Origin: DASREM01 sp035652095
Lineage (GTDB): Bacteria; Acidobacteriota; Terriglobia; Terriglobales; Acidobacteriaceae
Direction: 5' to 3'
Length of the DNA stretch: 64,000 nt
Assembly (NCBI GenBank): GCA_035652095.1
Contig: DASREM010000031.1
Span: 27,736 to 91,735, forward strand
Below the pieces are notes generated by a model that was given only the letters and a program-made list of their open reading frames with translations, was not told the DNA's origin and did not search any database. A program made the position numbers and the translations under genes. Shown one piece after another: positions 34,515-42,805 of the stretch (its first letter is position 1; each line of letters opens with the position of its first letter).

Positions 34515-35086
34515 GCTTGCACCTGGAATCCTTTTTTCCATCCTGTGGCGAGCGCGGCCGCGAACATGATTTTGATGATCTCGGCGAAAACAAACCAATA
34601 GAGTCCGAATCGGACGGCGGTCGAGACCGAATGGGTCAGGACTGCGAGCCAGGAAAGCCCGCCGGCAAACAAGACCAGTTCCGCAAGCAAGCCTGCAGTC
34701 AGGGCGCGAATGAAAGTCTGTTTCCCGCGCTCCATGATCCATCCGGCAAGCCCCGCAACGAAGGGATAGGCCAGCAGGAAACCGCCGGTGGGGCCGATCA
34801 GTTGCGCAAGCCCTCCGGGACCTGCAGGGTTGAACACCGGCATTCCCGAAGCGCCTTCGATGAGGTAAAGCATCAACGCCGCAAAGCCGCGACGGCTGCC
34901 TAGAGACAGTCCGACCAGCAGGACGCCGAAATTTTGCAGGGTCAGCGGGACGGGCGTGAAGGGCAGAGGGATTGTGACTCGCGCGCAGAGCGCGACAAAG
35001 ATGCTGGCGCTGATTACGATCACGACCTGGCGGGTGATCTCGAAAGCGCGATTACTGGCGATGGCTGGTGCCGCTGATTTGGTCAT
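34511..35086 (-). CDS. bioY: Biotin transporter BioY
   Basis: 191 residues with about six helices. The N-terminal VALCARVTIPLPFTPVPLTL with QNFGVLLVGLSLGSRRG is the BioY signature, followed by YLIEGASGMPVFN and GPTGGFLLAYPFVAG. BioY is the substrate-binding S component of ECF biotin transporters and can also work with a shared or no energising module. No ECF ATPase gene is in the window. It ends in an ATGA overlap with mqnD. No BirA operator was identified. Confidence 0.92.
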   Translation of the reverse strand: MTKSAAPAIASNRAFEITRQVVIVISASIFVALCARVTIPLPFTPVPLTLQNFGVLLVGLSLGSRRGFAALMLYLIEGASGMPVFNPAGPGGLAQLIGPTGGFLLAYPFVAGLAGWIMERGKQTFIRALTAGLLAELVLFAGGLSWLAVLTHSVSTAVRFGLYWFVFAEIIKIMFAAALATGWKKGFQVQA

Positions 35087-35113
35087 AAATCCTCCGTGGA
35101 GATGGGCGCTGGG

Positions 35114-35257
35114 TTAGGGTTCGTGGTTCGCTTCTCCCGTGCCGTCTTTCGAAGCAGCCTGGGCCTTGATGTGACCTCGCACACGAAGATACATCGCAAT
35201 ACCTGCCCACAGCGCCACTCCGGCGCCGAAGGCCAAAATCAAAAACCACCACATCAT
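35114..35257 (-). CDS. Small membrane protein, 47 residues
   Basis: Reads MMWWFLILAFGAGVALWAGI then AMYLRVRGHIKAQAASKDGT and GEANHEP. One N-terminal membrane helix with a Trp-rich start is followed by a basic, then polar tail facing the cytoplasm. The stop lies 27 bases before the bioY start, so the two are probably one operon. A GAGG abuts the first ATG, so the ribosome site is unclear; the second ATG gives better spacing. Function unknown. Confidence 0.5.
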   Translation of the reverse strand: MMWWFLILAFGAGVALWAGIAMYLRVRGHIKAQAASKDGTGEANHEP

Positions 35258-35318
35258 CCTCACGGTCTCTCAAGCATATCAAAAGGCGGCAAGGCGCAAC
35301 GTGACGTGGCGCACATCC

Positions 35319-36653
35319 TTAACGGCCAGCCATTGCCTGTTCCACCTCATCGGCGGTGTGAGGCAGCGAGGCCGTGAGGTTGATCAGCTTGCCATCCCCA
35401 TCGACGTAAAAGATGTCCTCGATGCGAACCCCAAGTTTTTCCTCGGGAATGTAGATTCCGGGCTCGATGGTGAAAACCATCCCGGGCCCGACTGGCACTT
35501 CGTAGTTTCCGGCATCGTGGACGTTGAGGCCAACATAGTGGCTGAGGCCATGGATGAAGTACTGTCCCAGCGGTTGGCCGTGCAGGTCCTTGCCATGGGA
35601 GTTGATGTAGTCGAGAGCAACCTGGTAAAGCGAGTTGGCGCCGCCCCGGCGCAAGTTGGATTTACCCGACTGGAAAGCTTTGATGGCGGCCTGCTGCGCC
35701 CCGAGGACGACGTCGTAAATCTCGCGCTGGCGCGCCGTGAACTTGCCCGATGCCGGCATGGTACGTGTGATGTCCGAGGCATACATCGAGTATTCGCCGG
35801 CCGCATCAATCACGACCAGATCTCCGGATCGGATGGCTCCGGAATCTTCCGAGTAGTGCAGCACGGTCGAGTTGAATCCGGATCCCACGATCGGCGAGTA
35901 GGCAGGACGCTCGCAACCGCGCTTCCCCCACTCGTATTGCAACAGGGCCGAGATCTCGCGCTCCGTCATTCCAGGCTTGACCGAATGCAACGCCGCGAGA
36001 TGGGCGGCCGCCGAGGCATCGCTCGCCTTGAGTATGAGGCCGATCTCGCCGGAATCTTTGTAAGTCCGCAGTGATGCGAGGAGGGGGCGAATGTCCTGAA
36101 GAGAGACTCCGAGCGGAAAGGCATTGGCACGCTTGAGCCACTCGATGGAAGTAGATGAGTTCGAAACTTCCCCCGGGGCCGGCACGTCGGTGTAGATGGC
36201 CGAGCGGGCCTGCGCCAGCATGCGGCTCAGGTCGGCCCGCAAGTTGTCGAGGACCTCAATGCGATCAAAGCCGGTAAGTTTCGCGGCGTCGGGATTTTCG
36301 GGCCCAAGCTTTGGACCAGTCCATCTTTCCTGCGCCAGGTTGTGAGCGGGAAGATAGAGAATCTCGGTGTAGGGGCGAGCCGTGGCCGATGCTTTCGCCT
36401 CAGTTGCTGCCGCGATGAGGACGACACCACCGGGTTCGGTCTGGCCCGTCAGGTAGTAGAAGTTATCGTCCTGGCGAAAGCCGTAAAGATCGTTCGGCCC
36501 TTCGGCTTCGACCGAGGCAAAAATCAGGGCCACGCCGCCGTCCAGCTTCGAGGCAAGATTCTGGCGGCGGCTGTGATAGACGGCATTCGGCTGACGCTCG
36601 AGAGCGCAAACCAGTTGAGTGAAGAGGAAGAGAACAAGAATCAGTTTTCGCAT
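35319..36653 (-). CDS. Secreted aminopeptidase P-like M24 metallopeptidase
   Basis: 444 residues from ATG 36653, two bases after the upstream stop (TGACCATG), so translation is probably coupled. The signal peptide is MRKLILVLFLFTQLVCA. Residues about 20-170 are the creatinase N-domain (YHSRRQNLASKLDGGVALIF), and the C-terminal pita-bread fold carries the dinuclear metal ligands: Asp in VVIDAAGEYSMYASDITRTM, His in HGLSHYVGLNVHDAG, Glu in VFTIEPGIY and Glu in GVRIEDIF. All five are intact. Expected to remove an N-terminal residue before proline, in the periplasm. It follows a membrane glycosyltransferase; no functional link is evident. Confidence 0.9.
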   Translation of the reverse strand: MRKLILVLFLFTQLVCALERQPNAVYHSRRQNLASKLDGGVALIFASVEAEGPNDLYGFRQDDNFYYLTGQTEPGGVVLIAAATEAKASATARPYTEILYLPAHNLAQERWTGPKLGPENPDAAKLTGFDRIEVLDNLRADLSRMLAQARSAIYTDVPAPGEVSNSSTSIEWLKRANAFPLGVSLQDIRPLLASLRTYKDSGEIGLILKASDASAAAHLAALHSVKPGMTEREISALLQYEWGKRGCERPAYSPIVGSGFNSTVLHYSEDSGAIRSGDLVVIDAAGEYSMYASDITRTMPASGKFTARQREIYDVVLGAQQAAIKAFQSGKSNLRRGGANSLYQVALDYINSHGKDLHGQPLGQYFIHGLSHYVGLNVHDAGNYEVPVGPGMVFTIEPGIYIPEEKLGVRIEDIFYVDGDGKLINLTASLPHTADEVEQAMAGR

Positions 36654-36655
36654 GG

Positions 36656-38266
36656 TCAAACGCCGACCGGAAATGGCTTGGTGTGGCTCTCAGTACTGAG
36701 GGACAGGCCGGCAAAGCGTCCCTGCAGCAGCGACATCAGCCCGGTGTACCAATAACCCAGTACGAACAGCACCAGAAACGGGACCGTGATGTAATTCTCA
36801 TTGTCGAGCGCGTAGTAAACGGTCATCGCGAAGTAGGTGCCGATCAGCAGTTCCACCCACGGCACCCAGCCCAGGCGCTTGCGATACTTCTTCGCCGCTA
36901 CTTTGTCAATCCGGGATTCCACGCGGTACTTGGGGGTGCGCGCAAAGGGCGTCTGCTTTCCAATCAGGGCTTCGAGCACCGCGCGCGTGTTGGTGATGGT
37001 CAGTCCGATACCCAGGGCCATCAGAAAGGGCAGATAGAGCAGGGCACGCGGCCAGGTTCGGGGAAACAACTCGCGCTGCGAGACCAGGTAGAAGCTGGAG
37101 ATCGAAAAAGTTGACGCCAGGAAAAGGGGCAGGTCAATGTACAGCATCTGGAACCATCCCTGGTAAAACCGGATGATCATCGCCGGCAACAGCAGCACCG
37201 AGAGCACCACCATCAGGGGGTAGCTGAGATTCGCGGTGAGGTGATACCAGGCTTCCAGTTTGACGTGAAAAGGCTGATCGCTCTTCAGGACTTTGGGCAG
37301 AATTTTCTTGCCCGTCTGAATCAGTCCCTTGGCCCAGCGCGCCTGCTGTGTCTTGAAAGCTGTCATTTCGACGGGCAACTCGGCGGGGCATTCCACATCC
37401 TGCAGATAAACGAACTTCCAGCCTTTCAACTGGGCGCGATAGGAAAGATCGGTGTCTTCGGTGAGGGTGTCATGCTGCCAGCCGCCGGCTTCTTCGATCG
37501 CTGTGCGACGCCAGACTCCAGCGGTGCCGTTGAAATTGAAGAAGACGTTGCTGCGGGCGCGACCGGAGTGTTCGAGCACGAAGTGGCCGTCGAGCAGGAT
37601 GGCTTCGACTTCCGTCAGAAACGAATAGTTGCGATTGATGTGGGTCCAGCGCGTCTGCACCATTCCGATCTTCGGATCGGTGAAGTGATGGATGGTGCGT
37701 TTCAGGAAATCGGCCGGGGGCACGAAGTCGGCGTCGAAGATGGCCACGAACTCCCCCTTGGCCGAGTTCAAGCCTTCCGCCAGCGCGCCCGCCTTGAAGC
37801 CATGGCGGTTGGTGCGATGGTGATAGGTCACCGGGAAGCCCTTGGCGGCGTAATGCTGAACCAGGCCGCGAGCCACGGCGACCGTTTCGTCGGTGGAATC
37901 GTCAAGCACCTGAATCTCGAGACGGTCGAGCGGGTAGTCGAGTTGGCAGATCGCGTTCAAAAGACGATCGACGACGAACTGCTCGTTGAAGATCGGCAAC
38001 TGGACCGTAACCCGCGGTAGCTCAGAGAAGCGCTGCGCAGGCTCGGTGGTCCGGTTCTTTCGGTTCTTGTAGTAGAGGTAAACGAGGATGTAGCGGTGCA
38101 CGCCATACGACGCAAGCAGAATCAGGACAATGAAGTAAGGGATGAGAAGCGCGGTATCGAAGGCGTTTGCGTGATAGAGACCCTGAAAGGTCTTGTCGAG
38201 GAAATGCTGGCGAAAATATTGCGTGAAACCACGAGACACAAACGTGGCCAGCAACTCGGGCGTCAT
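36656..38266 (-). CDS. Membrane family-2 glycosyltransferase, cellulose-synthase-like
   Basis: 536 residues. One N-terminal membrane helix precedes a cytoplasmic GT-A domain with PIFNEQFVVDRLLNAI, LDDSTDETV, the DxD motif in AIFDADFVPP, the TEDTDLSYR motif and QQARWAKG (QxxRW). About five C-terminal helices follow. The D, DxD, TED and QxxRW set marks processive beta-glycan synthases related to cellulose, mannan and glucomannan synthases, which polymerise and export the chain. No PilZ domain is present, and no bcs accessory genes lie nearby, so the product is unlikely to be bacterial cellulose by the standard machinery. The stop overlaps the start region of the M24 peptidase gene. Confidence 0.88.
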   Translation of the reverse strand: MTPELLATFVSRGFTQYFRQHFLDKTFQGLYHANAFDTALLIPYFIVLILLASYGVHRYILVYLYYKNRKNRTTEPAQRFSELPRVTVQLPIFNEQFVVDRLLNAICQLDYPLDRLEIQVLDDSTDETVAVARGLVQHYAAKGFPVTYHHRTNRHGFKAGALAEGLNSAKGEFVAIFDADFVPPADFLKRTIHHFTDPKIGMVQTRWTHINRNYSFLTEVEAILLDGHFVLEHSGRARSNVFFNFNGTAGVWRRTAIEEAGGWQHDTLTEDTDLSYRAQLKGWKFVYLQDVECPAELPVEMTAFKTQQARWAKGLIQTGKKILPKVLKSDQPFHVKLEAWYHLTANLSYPLMVVLSVLLLPAMIIRFYQGWFQMLYIDLPLFLASTFSISSFYLVSQRELFPRTWPRALLYLPFLMALGIGLTITNTRAVLEALIGKQTPFARTPKYRVESRIDKVAAKKYRKRLGWVPWVELLIGTYFAMTVYYALDNENYITVPFLVLFVLGYWYTGLMSLLQGRFAGLSLSTESHTKPFPVGV

Positions 38267-38395
38267 GGAGTACAGATTCAGGGAAGCTCCTCAGTCAGGG
38301 CCGCAGGATCAACAACAACCAATCATTGTACCTTAAGCTGATTCAGTCCAAGTAGCAGATTGTGAACGGGTTATTGCGGTCCGATTGAGTGCTGG

Positions 38396-39442
38396 TCAGT
38401 TCAGGAAGTAGCTGCGGTAGAGCGTATCGCGTTGTGCAGGACGGAAACCGGCGTCGCGAATGATGCGGCGTAACTCTTCTTCCGTGGTGCAGTTGGTGAC
38501 GCCGGCGGCGCGCACGACATTCTCTTCCAGCATCACCGAGCCGACGTCGTTTCCGCCGAAGCGCAGGCCCATCTGGCAGACTTTCAGTCCTTGCGTCACC
38601 CAACTGGATTGGACATTCAAAAAGTTTGAAAGATAGAGGCGCGAAATGGCGAGCACTTTCAGATACTCGACCGCGGTGGCTTCGTCCCAGTGGCGCCCTC
38701 CGAGAGCGGTGTTTGCGGGCTGGAAGCTCCAGGGGATGAAAGCGGTGAACCCGCCGGTCTCTTCCTGGAGTTCGTACAGGCGCTGGAAGTGGTTGATGCG
38801 GTTTTCGTAATTCTCGCCCACGCCGAACATCATGGTGGCGGTGGTCCGCATGCCGAGTTGGTGCGCGGTGCGATGCACATCGAGCCAGTCATTGGTCAGA
38901 CACTTCAGGCGGGCGATCTTATAGCGGACTTCGTCGTCCAGGATCTCGGCGCCGCCGCCGGGAATGGAGTCGAGACCGGCATCGCGCAGGCGCGCGATCG
39001 TGTCGTGAATGGTGAGATTGCTGTACTCGGCGATGGCAATGATCTCGGAGGCGGAGTAGCAGTGAAGGTGAATCTTCGGAAAGCGCTGCTTGATTCCGGA
39101 GAGCATTTTTTCATGCCAGTCTATTTTCAGGTCCGGGTGCAAGCCGCCTTGCATGAGCACACCCGTGCCGCCGAGTTCCACGGTTTCGCGAATCTTGTCG
39201 TAGATAGTTTCGAAGTCGAGAATGTAGCCCTCTTTTGCGGCGGGACCTTTCAGCGGACGATAAAACGCACAGAAGGTGCAGTACTCGGTGCAGAAATTCG
39301 TGTAATTGATGTTGCGGTCAATGATGTAGGTGACCACGCCCTCGGGATGCAGTTTGCGGCGCACCGCGTCGGCCTCCATGCCAATGCCGATCAGATCGTC
39401 GGAGTTGAACAGGTCGAGGGCTTGTTGCCTGGTCAGGGACAT
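38396..39442 (-). CDS. mqnC: Cyclic dehypoxanthinyl futalosine synthase
   Basis: 348 residues, the usual MqnC length. It is a radical-SAM enzyme: the cluster motif CTEYCTFCAFYRP provides Cys-X3-Cys-X2-Cys near residues 51-58, with DRNINYTNFC directly before. MQGGLHPDLKIDWHE, LHCYSASE, GLDSIPGGGAEIL and MMFGVGENYENRINHF are all typical of the MqnC/MqnE/CofH group, and the absence of a second domain fits MqnC. It cyclises dehypoxanthine futalosine ahead of MqnD. It lies on the same strand as mqnA upstream and mqnD downstream, but with unrelated genes between. Confidence 0.92.
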   Translation of the reverse strand: MSLTRQQALDLFNSDDLIGIGMEADAVRRKLHPEGVVTYIIDRNINYTNFCTEYCTFCAFYRPLKGPAAKEGYILDFETIYDKIRETVELGGTGVLMQGGLHPDLKIDWHEKMLSGIKQRFPKIHLHCYSASEIIAIAEYSNLTIHDTIARLRDAGLDSIPGGGAEILDDEVRYKIARLKCLTNDWLDVHRTAHQLGMRTTATMMFGVGENYENRINHFQRLYELQEETGGFTAFIPWSFQPANTALGGRHWDEATAVEYLKVLAISRLYLSNFLNVQSSWVTQGLKVCQMGLRFGGNDVGSVMLEENVVRAAGVTNCTTEEELRRIIRDAGFRPAQRDTLYRSYFLN

Positions 39443-39727
39443 AGTTAAGGACTGATTCTAGCGGACGAGACGGCGGGTTTCCAAGCCGCGCTCGCCCGCG
39501 TGTGGGTAGAGGCGCACCTAACCTTTCCACTGCTGCTTGTTTTAGCCGGCGCATTCCGCCAGGCGGAGCACATGGCCAGCATGGCCACAATGACGGGCTT
39601 CCTGCCCGGCAATTCCATGAAGTAATAGAGAAAAGGAGTGCGTTGTATGACCAATCAAAATCGTGATTAATAAAAAATGATGCGCCAAAGAGGTGTATGC
39701 AGCAGATAAGAGATTAGTGGAACCTTC

Positions 39728-40378
39728 TCAAGCTGCCTTTGGAACGGTCGAGCCCTTGGCTCGCGAGGTGCTGCGCTTGCGATATTGCATGTATTGGTAG
39801 AGTGCAAAAATTCCAGCGATCGCGGCAAAACCAATCAACAGGAACAGGGCGGGCTTGTAGTACCTGGAGAAGAATGAAACGATGGCATCGCCGTAAATGG
39901 CGCCCATCCCTGCAACGACGAGAAAGCGAATGCCACGGCCGAGCGCGAGCGCGGCCAGGAATTTCTTTCGCGGATATTGAAGAGCACCGGCAGCCAGCAA
40001 AATAGGCACGATCGGAAAAGGCGGCGGCACCATTGCGCTGATCATGATGGTCGCGAAGCCCTTGCTTTCGAACTTGTTCAAAACTTTCTTAAACTGCTTT
40101 TCGGGGAGCTTGCGTTCCAGGGTCTCTTTTCCACCCTTTTTCGCGAGCGCGTAGGTGACATAGCCGCCGAGCACGGCTCCCAGAGTCGCCATAATGGCGT
40201 AATAAAACCACCATGAACGATGGCTGGCCGCAAGCCATATGGTGAAAACGTCCATGCTGCCCGGAAGCGGGACGACGGAATTATCGGCCAGGCCCAGCAA
40301 GATCAGGCCGGGGCCGCCTAAGCGGAGTAGCGAGGCTATGCTGAATGCGAAGGCAAAAGTGGACAGGCGCGCCAACAT
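39728..40378 (-). CDS. VTT-domain (DedA/YqaA-like) membrane protein
   Basis: 216 residues with about five hydrophobic segments. The SNARE-associated VTT fold is seen in LGLADNSVVPLPGSMDVFTI, TLGAVLGGYVTYALAKKGGK and MISAMVPPPFPIVPILLAAGAL, with an arginine in ALGRGIRFLVVAGMG. DedA-family proteins are now linked to undecaprenyl-phosphate or phospholipid flipping across the inner membrane; the precise cargo here is unknown. The C-terminus is basic and cytoplasmic. It sits between mqnA and mqnC. The 285 bases downstream, 39443-39727, show no gene. Confidence 0.83.
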   Translation of the reverse strand: MLARLSTFAFAFSIASLLRLGGPGLILLGLADNSVVPLPGSMDVFTIWLAASHRSWWFYYAIMATLGAVLGGYVTYALAKKGGKETLERKLPEKQFKKVLNKFESKGFATIMISAMVPPPFPIVPILLAAGALQYPRKKFLAALALGRGIRFLVVAGMGAIYGDAIVSFFSRYYKPALFLLIGFAAIAGIFALYQYMQYRKRSTSRAKGSTVPKAA

Positions 40379-40420
40379 TCGGCTGCTTAGAGGCGCTTTT
40401 GGCGCCTTGCGGTCGTATCC

Positions 40421-41257
40421 CTACTTGAAAACAGGCCGGGCGGCATCGAGAAAACGCAGTTCGGGGGCAATTGCCAGCGCCTGGCACTCGGTTGCATAAC
40501 GATAAAACAATTCCAGCCCCCGCAAGCAGTCCTCCGGGAACTGGTAGTAGATGTTTGCGGTCAGGTAGGTGCGGATGTCGGATTCGGAAATTTCAAGCCG
40601 GGGAGCCCATTCGCGGACAATCTGCTCCAGGTTCTCCGGTTCCAGGCCGTGATCGCGGGATTGCTGAAAAACCCGGGCCAGGTCCAGCCCAGGTGCAAGT
40701 TCGGCCAGTGCGGCGGAGCGGACGGCCCAGAATGCGAAGACGAACGGCCTGCCCGTGAAGCGAATCCACTCTTCCGCCAAATCAAAGGTCAGATAGCGGG
40801 AGCGATCTACTCTTAGCGCAGGATCGCCGATGATCAATCCAGCGTCATGCTGACGAAGCATAGTGTCCAGGTCAGGATCCATGTCAGAGAATTTGACTTC
40901 CCTCCGCCACCATTTCGCGAACAGGACCTTGGTGAGCGCGATAGAGGTCAGCGAGGAAGTATCCAGCGCCACAGTCTTGATCTGGTCGAGAGGAACTTTG
41001 CTGACCAGCAGGATGGAACGGACCGGTTGGCGCGAGGCGATTGCGACTCCGGGCAAGATCATCAGGCCGAGAATGCTGGTGTAAGCAGCTGCCGGAATGA
41101 TGCCGATATCGGCCGAACCTTCGCGCAGGGCAGTGGCGCAACGCGAGGGCAAGGTATAGGAAATGTCGAACTCGCGGCCTCTTGATCCGTGCTCAAAGTC
41201 CCACATAAGAGGAGCAGTATTGAGATAAGAGATGGCCGAAATCCGAAGCGCTCGCAT
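40421..41257 (-). CDS. mqnA: Chorismate dehydratase
   Basis: 278 residues starting at ATG 41257, where RISAISYLNTAPLMWDF begins the MqnA family. The open frame extends to 41758 but that part overlaps dprA on the other strand. MqnA turns chorismate into 3-[(1-carboxyvinyl)oxy]benzoate, the first step of the futalosine pathway. Family features include SADIGIIPAAAYTSILGLMI, VALDTSSLTSIALTKVLFAKW, AGLIIGDPALR and DLAEEWIRFTGRPFVFAFWA. The ribosome site is weak. The first committed pathway gene is thus separated from mqnC by the VTT-domain gene, on one strand. Confidence 0.9.
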   Translation of the reverse strand: MRALRISAISYLNTAPLMWDFEHGSRGREFDISYTLPSRCATALREGSADIGIIPAAAYTSILGLMILPGVAIASRQPVRSILLVSKVPLDQIKTVALDTSSLTSIALTKVLFAKWWRREVKFSDMDPDLDTMLRQHDAGLIIGDPALRVDRSRYLTFDLAEEWIRFTGRPFVFAFWAVRSAALAELAPGLDLARVFQQSRDHGLEPENLEQIVREWAPRLEISESDIRTYLTANIYYQFPEDCLRGLELFYRYATECQALAIAPELRFLDAARPVFK

Positions 41258-41356
41258 GCGTGATTGTTCGATTCTAACAAAGGGCTGTGCTGCGCCTCCT
41301 TGACAGTGCAGAGGGGTGGCGGTATCAGTCCGAATTAGACGATCAGGAGGTCTTCT

Positions 41357-42532
41357 GTGTGTCCAGCCAGCATGTCTTGGTCGCGTGATGCGACTGCCGT
41401 ACACGGCCTGGAGTGGTTGGCCCTGGCGCTCACTCCGGGTCTTGGCGCAACCCGGTCGCGCCGGTTGGTAGAACATTTCGGCGGGATCGAGGCGGTGTTC
41501 CTGGCTTCGCTCACCGAGTTGGAGGCTGCCGGAATTCCGGCGGTGGCCGCGCAATCGTTGGGCACCGGGCGCTCTCTGGAACTGGCGCACGACGAACTGG
41601 GGAAGGCTTCCGGCGCGGGAGTTCAGGTCCTGAGCTGTGAGGAAAAAGGCTTTCCGGCGCAGTTGCGGCAGATCTACGATCCTCCGCTCCTGCTTTACGT
41701 ACGGGGCGATGCGGGCGTGCTTTCGCAACCCGGAATCGCGATGGTAGGGACGCGGCATCCCACGCCGTATGGGAGTGGCATGGCCGAGAGGTTAGGTTAC
41801 GACCTGGCGAAGCGGGGGCTGGTCATTTTCAGCGGCATGGCGCGAGGCATCGACACCGCGTCGCACCGCGGCGCGGTGAATGCCAAAGGCAAGACGGTCG
41901 CGGTGTTCGGAACCGGGGTTGATGTGTTGTATCCCAAGGAGAACACCCGTTTGGCGGAGCAGATCCTGGCCAATGGCGGCGCGCTGATTTCGGAATTTCC
42001 CATGGGAACGTTTGCGGCCCCGCAGAATTTTCCGATTCGCAACCGCATCATCAGCGGAATTTCGATCGGAGTGCTGGTGGTCGAGGCCGCCGAGTACAGT
42101 GGCACCCGCATCACTGCGCGTTGCGCGCTGGAGCAGAATCGCGAAGTCTTCGCAGTCCCGGGAAACGTCACCACGAAGAATGCCTGGGGGCCGAATACGC
42201 TGATCAAGCAGGGCGCCAAGCTGGTGGGCACGTGGGATGACGTATGGGAGGAACTCCCATCGGATGTGCGACTTGCGTTGACTCCGGAAACGCCCTCTGA
42301 ATCTCCGGAGGCAGGGACTGCATCATTATTCGGGGACACAGCAGAGTTAGCTCCTCACGAGAAGAAAATCCTGGGCATGCTGAAGCCGGACGAGGCGCTG
42401 CACATCGATGAAATCGTGGAGCGGCTGGAAGCCGATTTGTCCTCCTCGGAGATCTTCGCTGCGCTGTTCGAGCTCGAGCTCGCGGGGCGAGCGAGGCAGT
42501 TGCCGGGCAAGAATTTTGTGAAATGTTTTTGA
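41357..42532 (+). CDS. dprA: DNA-processing protein A (DprA/Smf)
   Basis: 391 residues starting at GTG 41357, with a perfect AGGAGG six bases upstream (41345-41350). The N-terminal HhH-like segment (LEWLALALTPGLGATRSRRL) precedes the Rossmann-like core: AMVGTRHPTPYGSGMAERLG, the signature FSGMARGIDTASHRGAV, GTGVDVLYPKEN, FPIRNRIISGIS and EYSGTRITARCALEQNREVF. A C-terminal winged-helix-like domain (LGMLKPDEALHIDEIVERLE) completes it. DprA loads RecA onto incoming single-stranded DNA in natural transformation and is widely conserved. No other competence gene is in the window. topA follows 274 bases later. Confidence 0.93.
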   Translation: MCPASMSWSRDATAVHGLEWLALALTPGLGATRSRRLVEHFGGIEAVFLASLTELEAAGIPAVAAQSLGTGRSLELAHDELGKASGAGVQVLSCEEKGFPAQLRQIYDPPLLLYVRGDAGVLSQPGIAMVGTRHPTPYGSGMAERLGYDLAKRGLVIFSGMARGIDTASHRGAVNAKGKTVAVFGTGVDVLYPKENTRLAEQILANGGALISEFPMGTFAAPQNFPIRNRIISGISIGVLVVEAAEYSGTRITARCALEQNREVFAVPGNVTTKNAWGPNTLIKQGAKLVGTWDDVWEELPSDVRLALTPETPSESPEAGTASLFGDTAELAPHEKKILGMLKPDEALHIDEIVERLEADLSSSEIFAALFELELAGRARQLPGKNFVKCF

Positions 42533-42535
42533 GTG

Positions 42536-42713
42536 CGGTCGTTGGCTGTTGGTCGTTGGTCCTTGGCCAACTGGAAGGCTGCTGATTTCCTGGACGTAGA
42601 AAAAACAATCAACCATAGAGGACACTAACGATCACAAAGGAAAAACCATCCGCAATCAAACAATGAACTGGGCTGAGAAGGGCCAACGACCAACGACCAA
42701 AGACCAACGACCG
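42536..42713. repeat. Inverted repeat pair flanking dispersed repeat copy 15
   Basis: Left arm 42536-42568 (CGGTCGTTGGCTGTTGGTCG...) and right arm 42681-42713 are near-perfect reverse complements built from an internally repetitive GTTGGTC unit. Between them lies copy 15 of the dispersed repeat (42610-42644). The left arm starts four bases after the dprA stop. Confidence 0.65.
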
Positions 42714-42805
42714 AAGGCTAACCGCTGCGACCCAGTGCCTCCGCTCGCTTGTTGCCGTGACCGGATTCGTGCTAGTTTCGATCCAATACTCAAACAGGGG
42801 ACCAA

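Noticed and set aside
39445..39654. 69-residue minus-strand frame upstream of mqnC
   Set aside because: No ribosome site or recognisable domain, and its composition is unlike neighbouring genes.
41258..41758. Upstream extension of mqnA
   Set aside because: It would overlap dprA on the other strand, and the family begins at the ATG at 41257.
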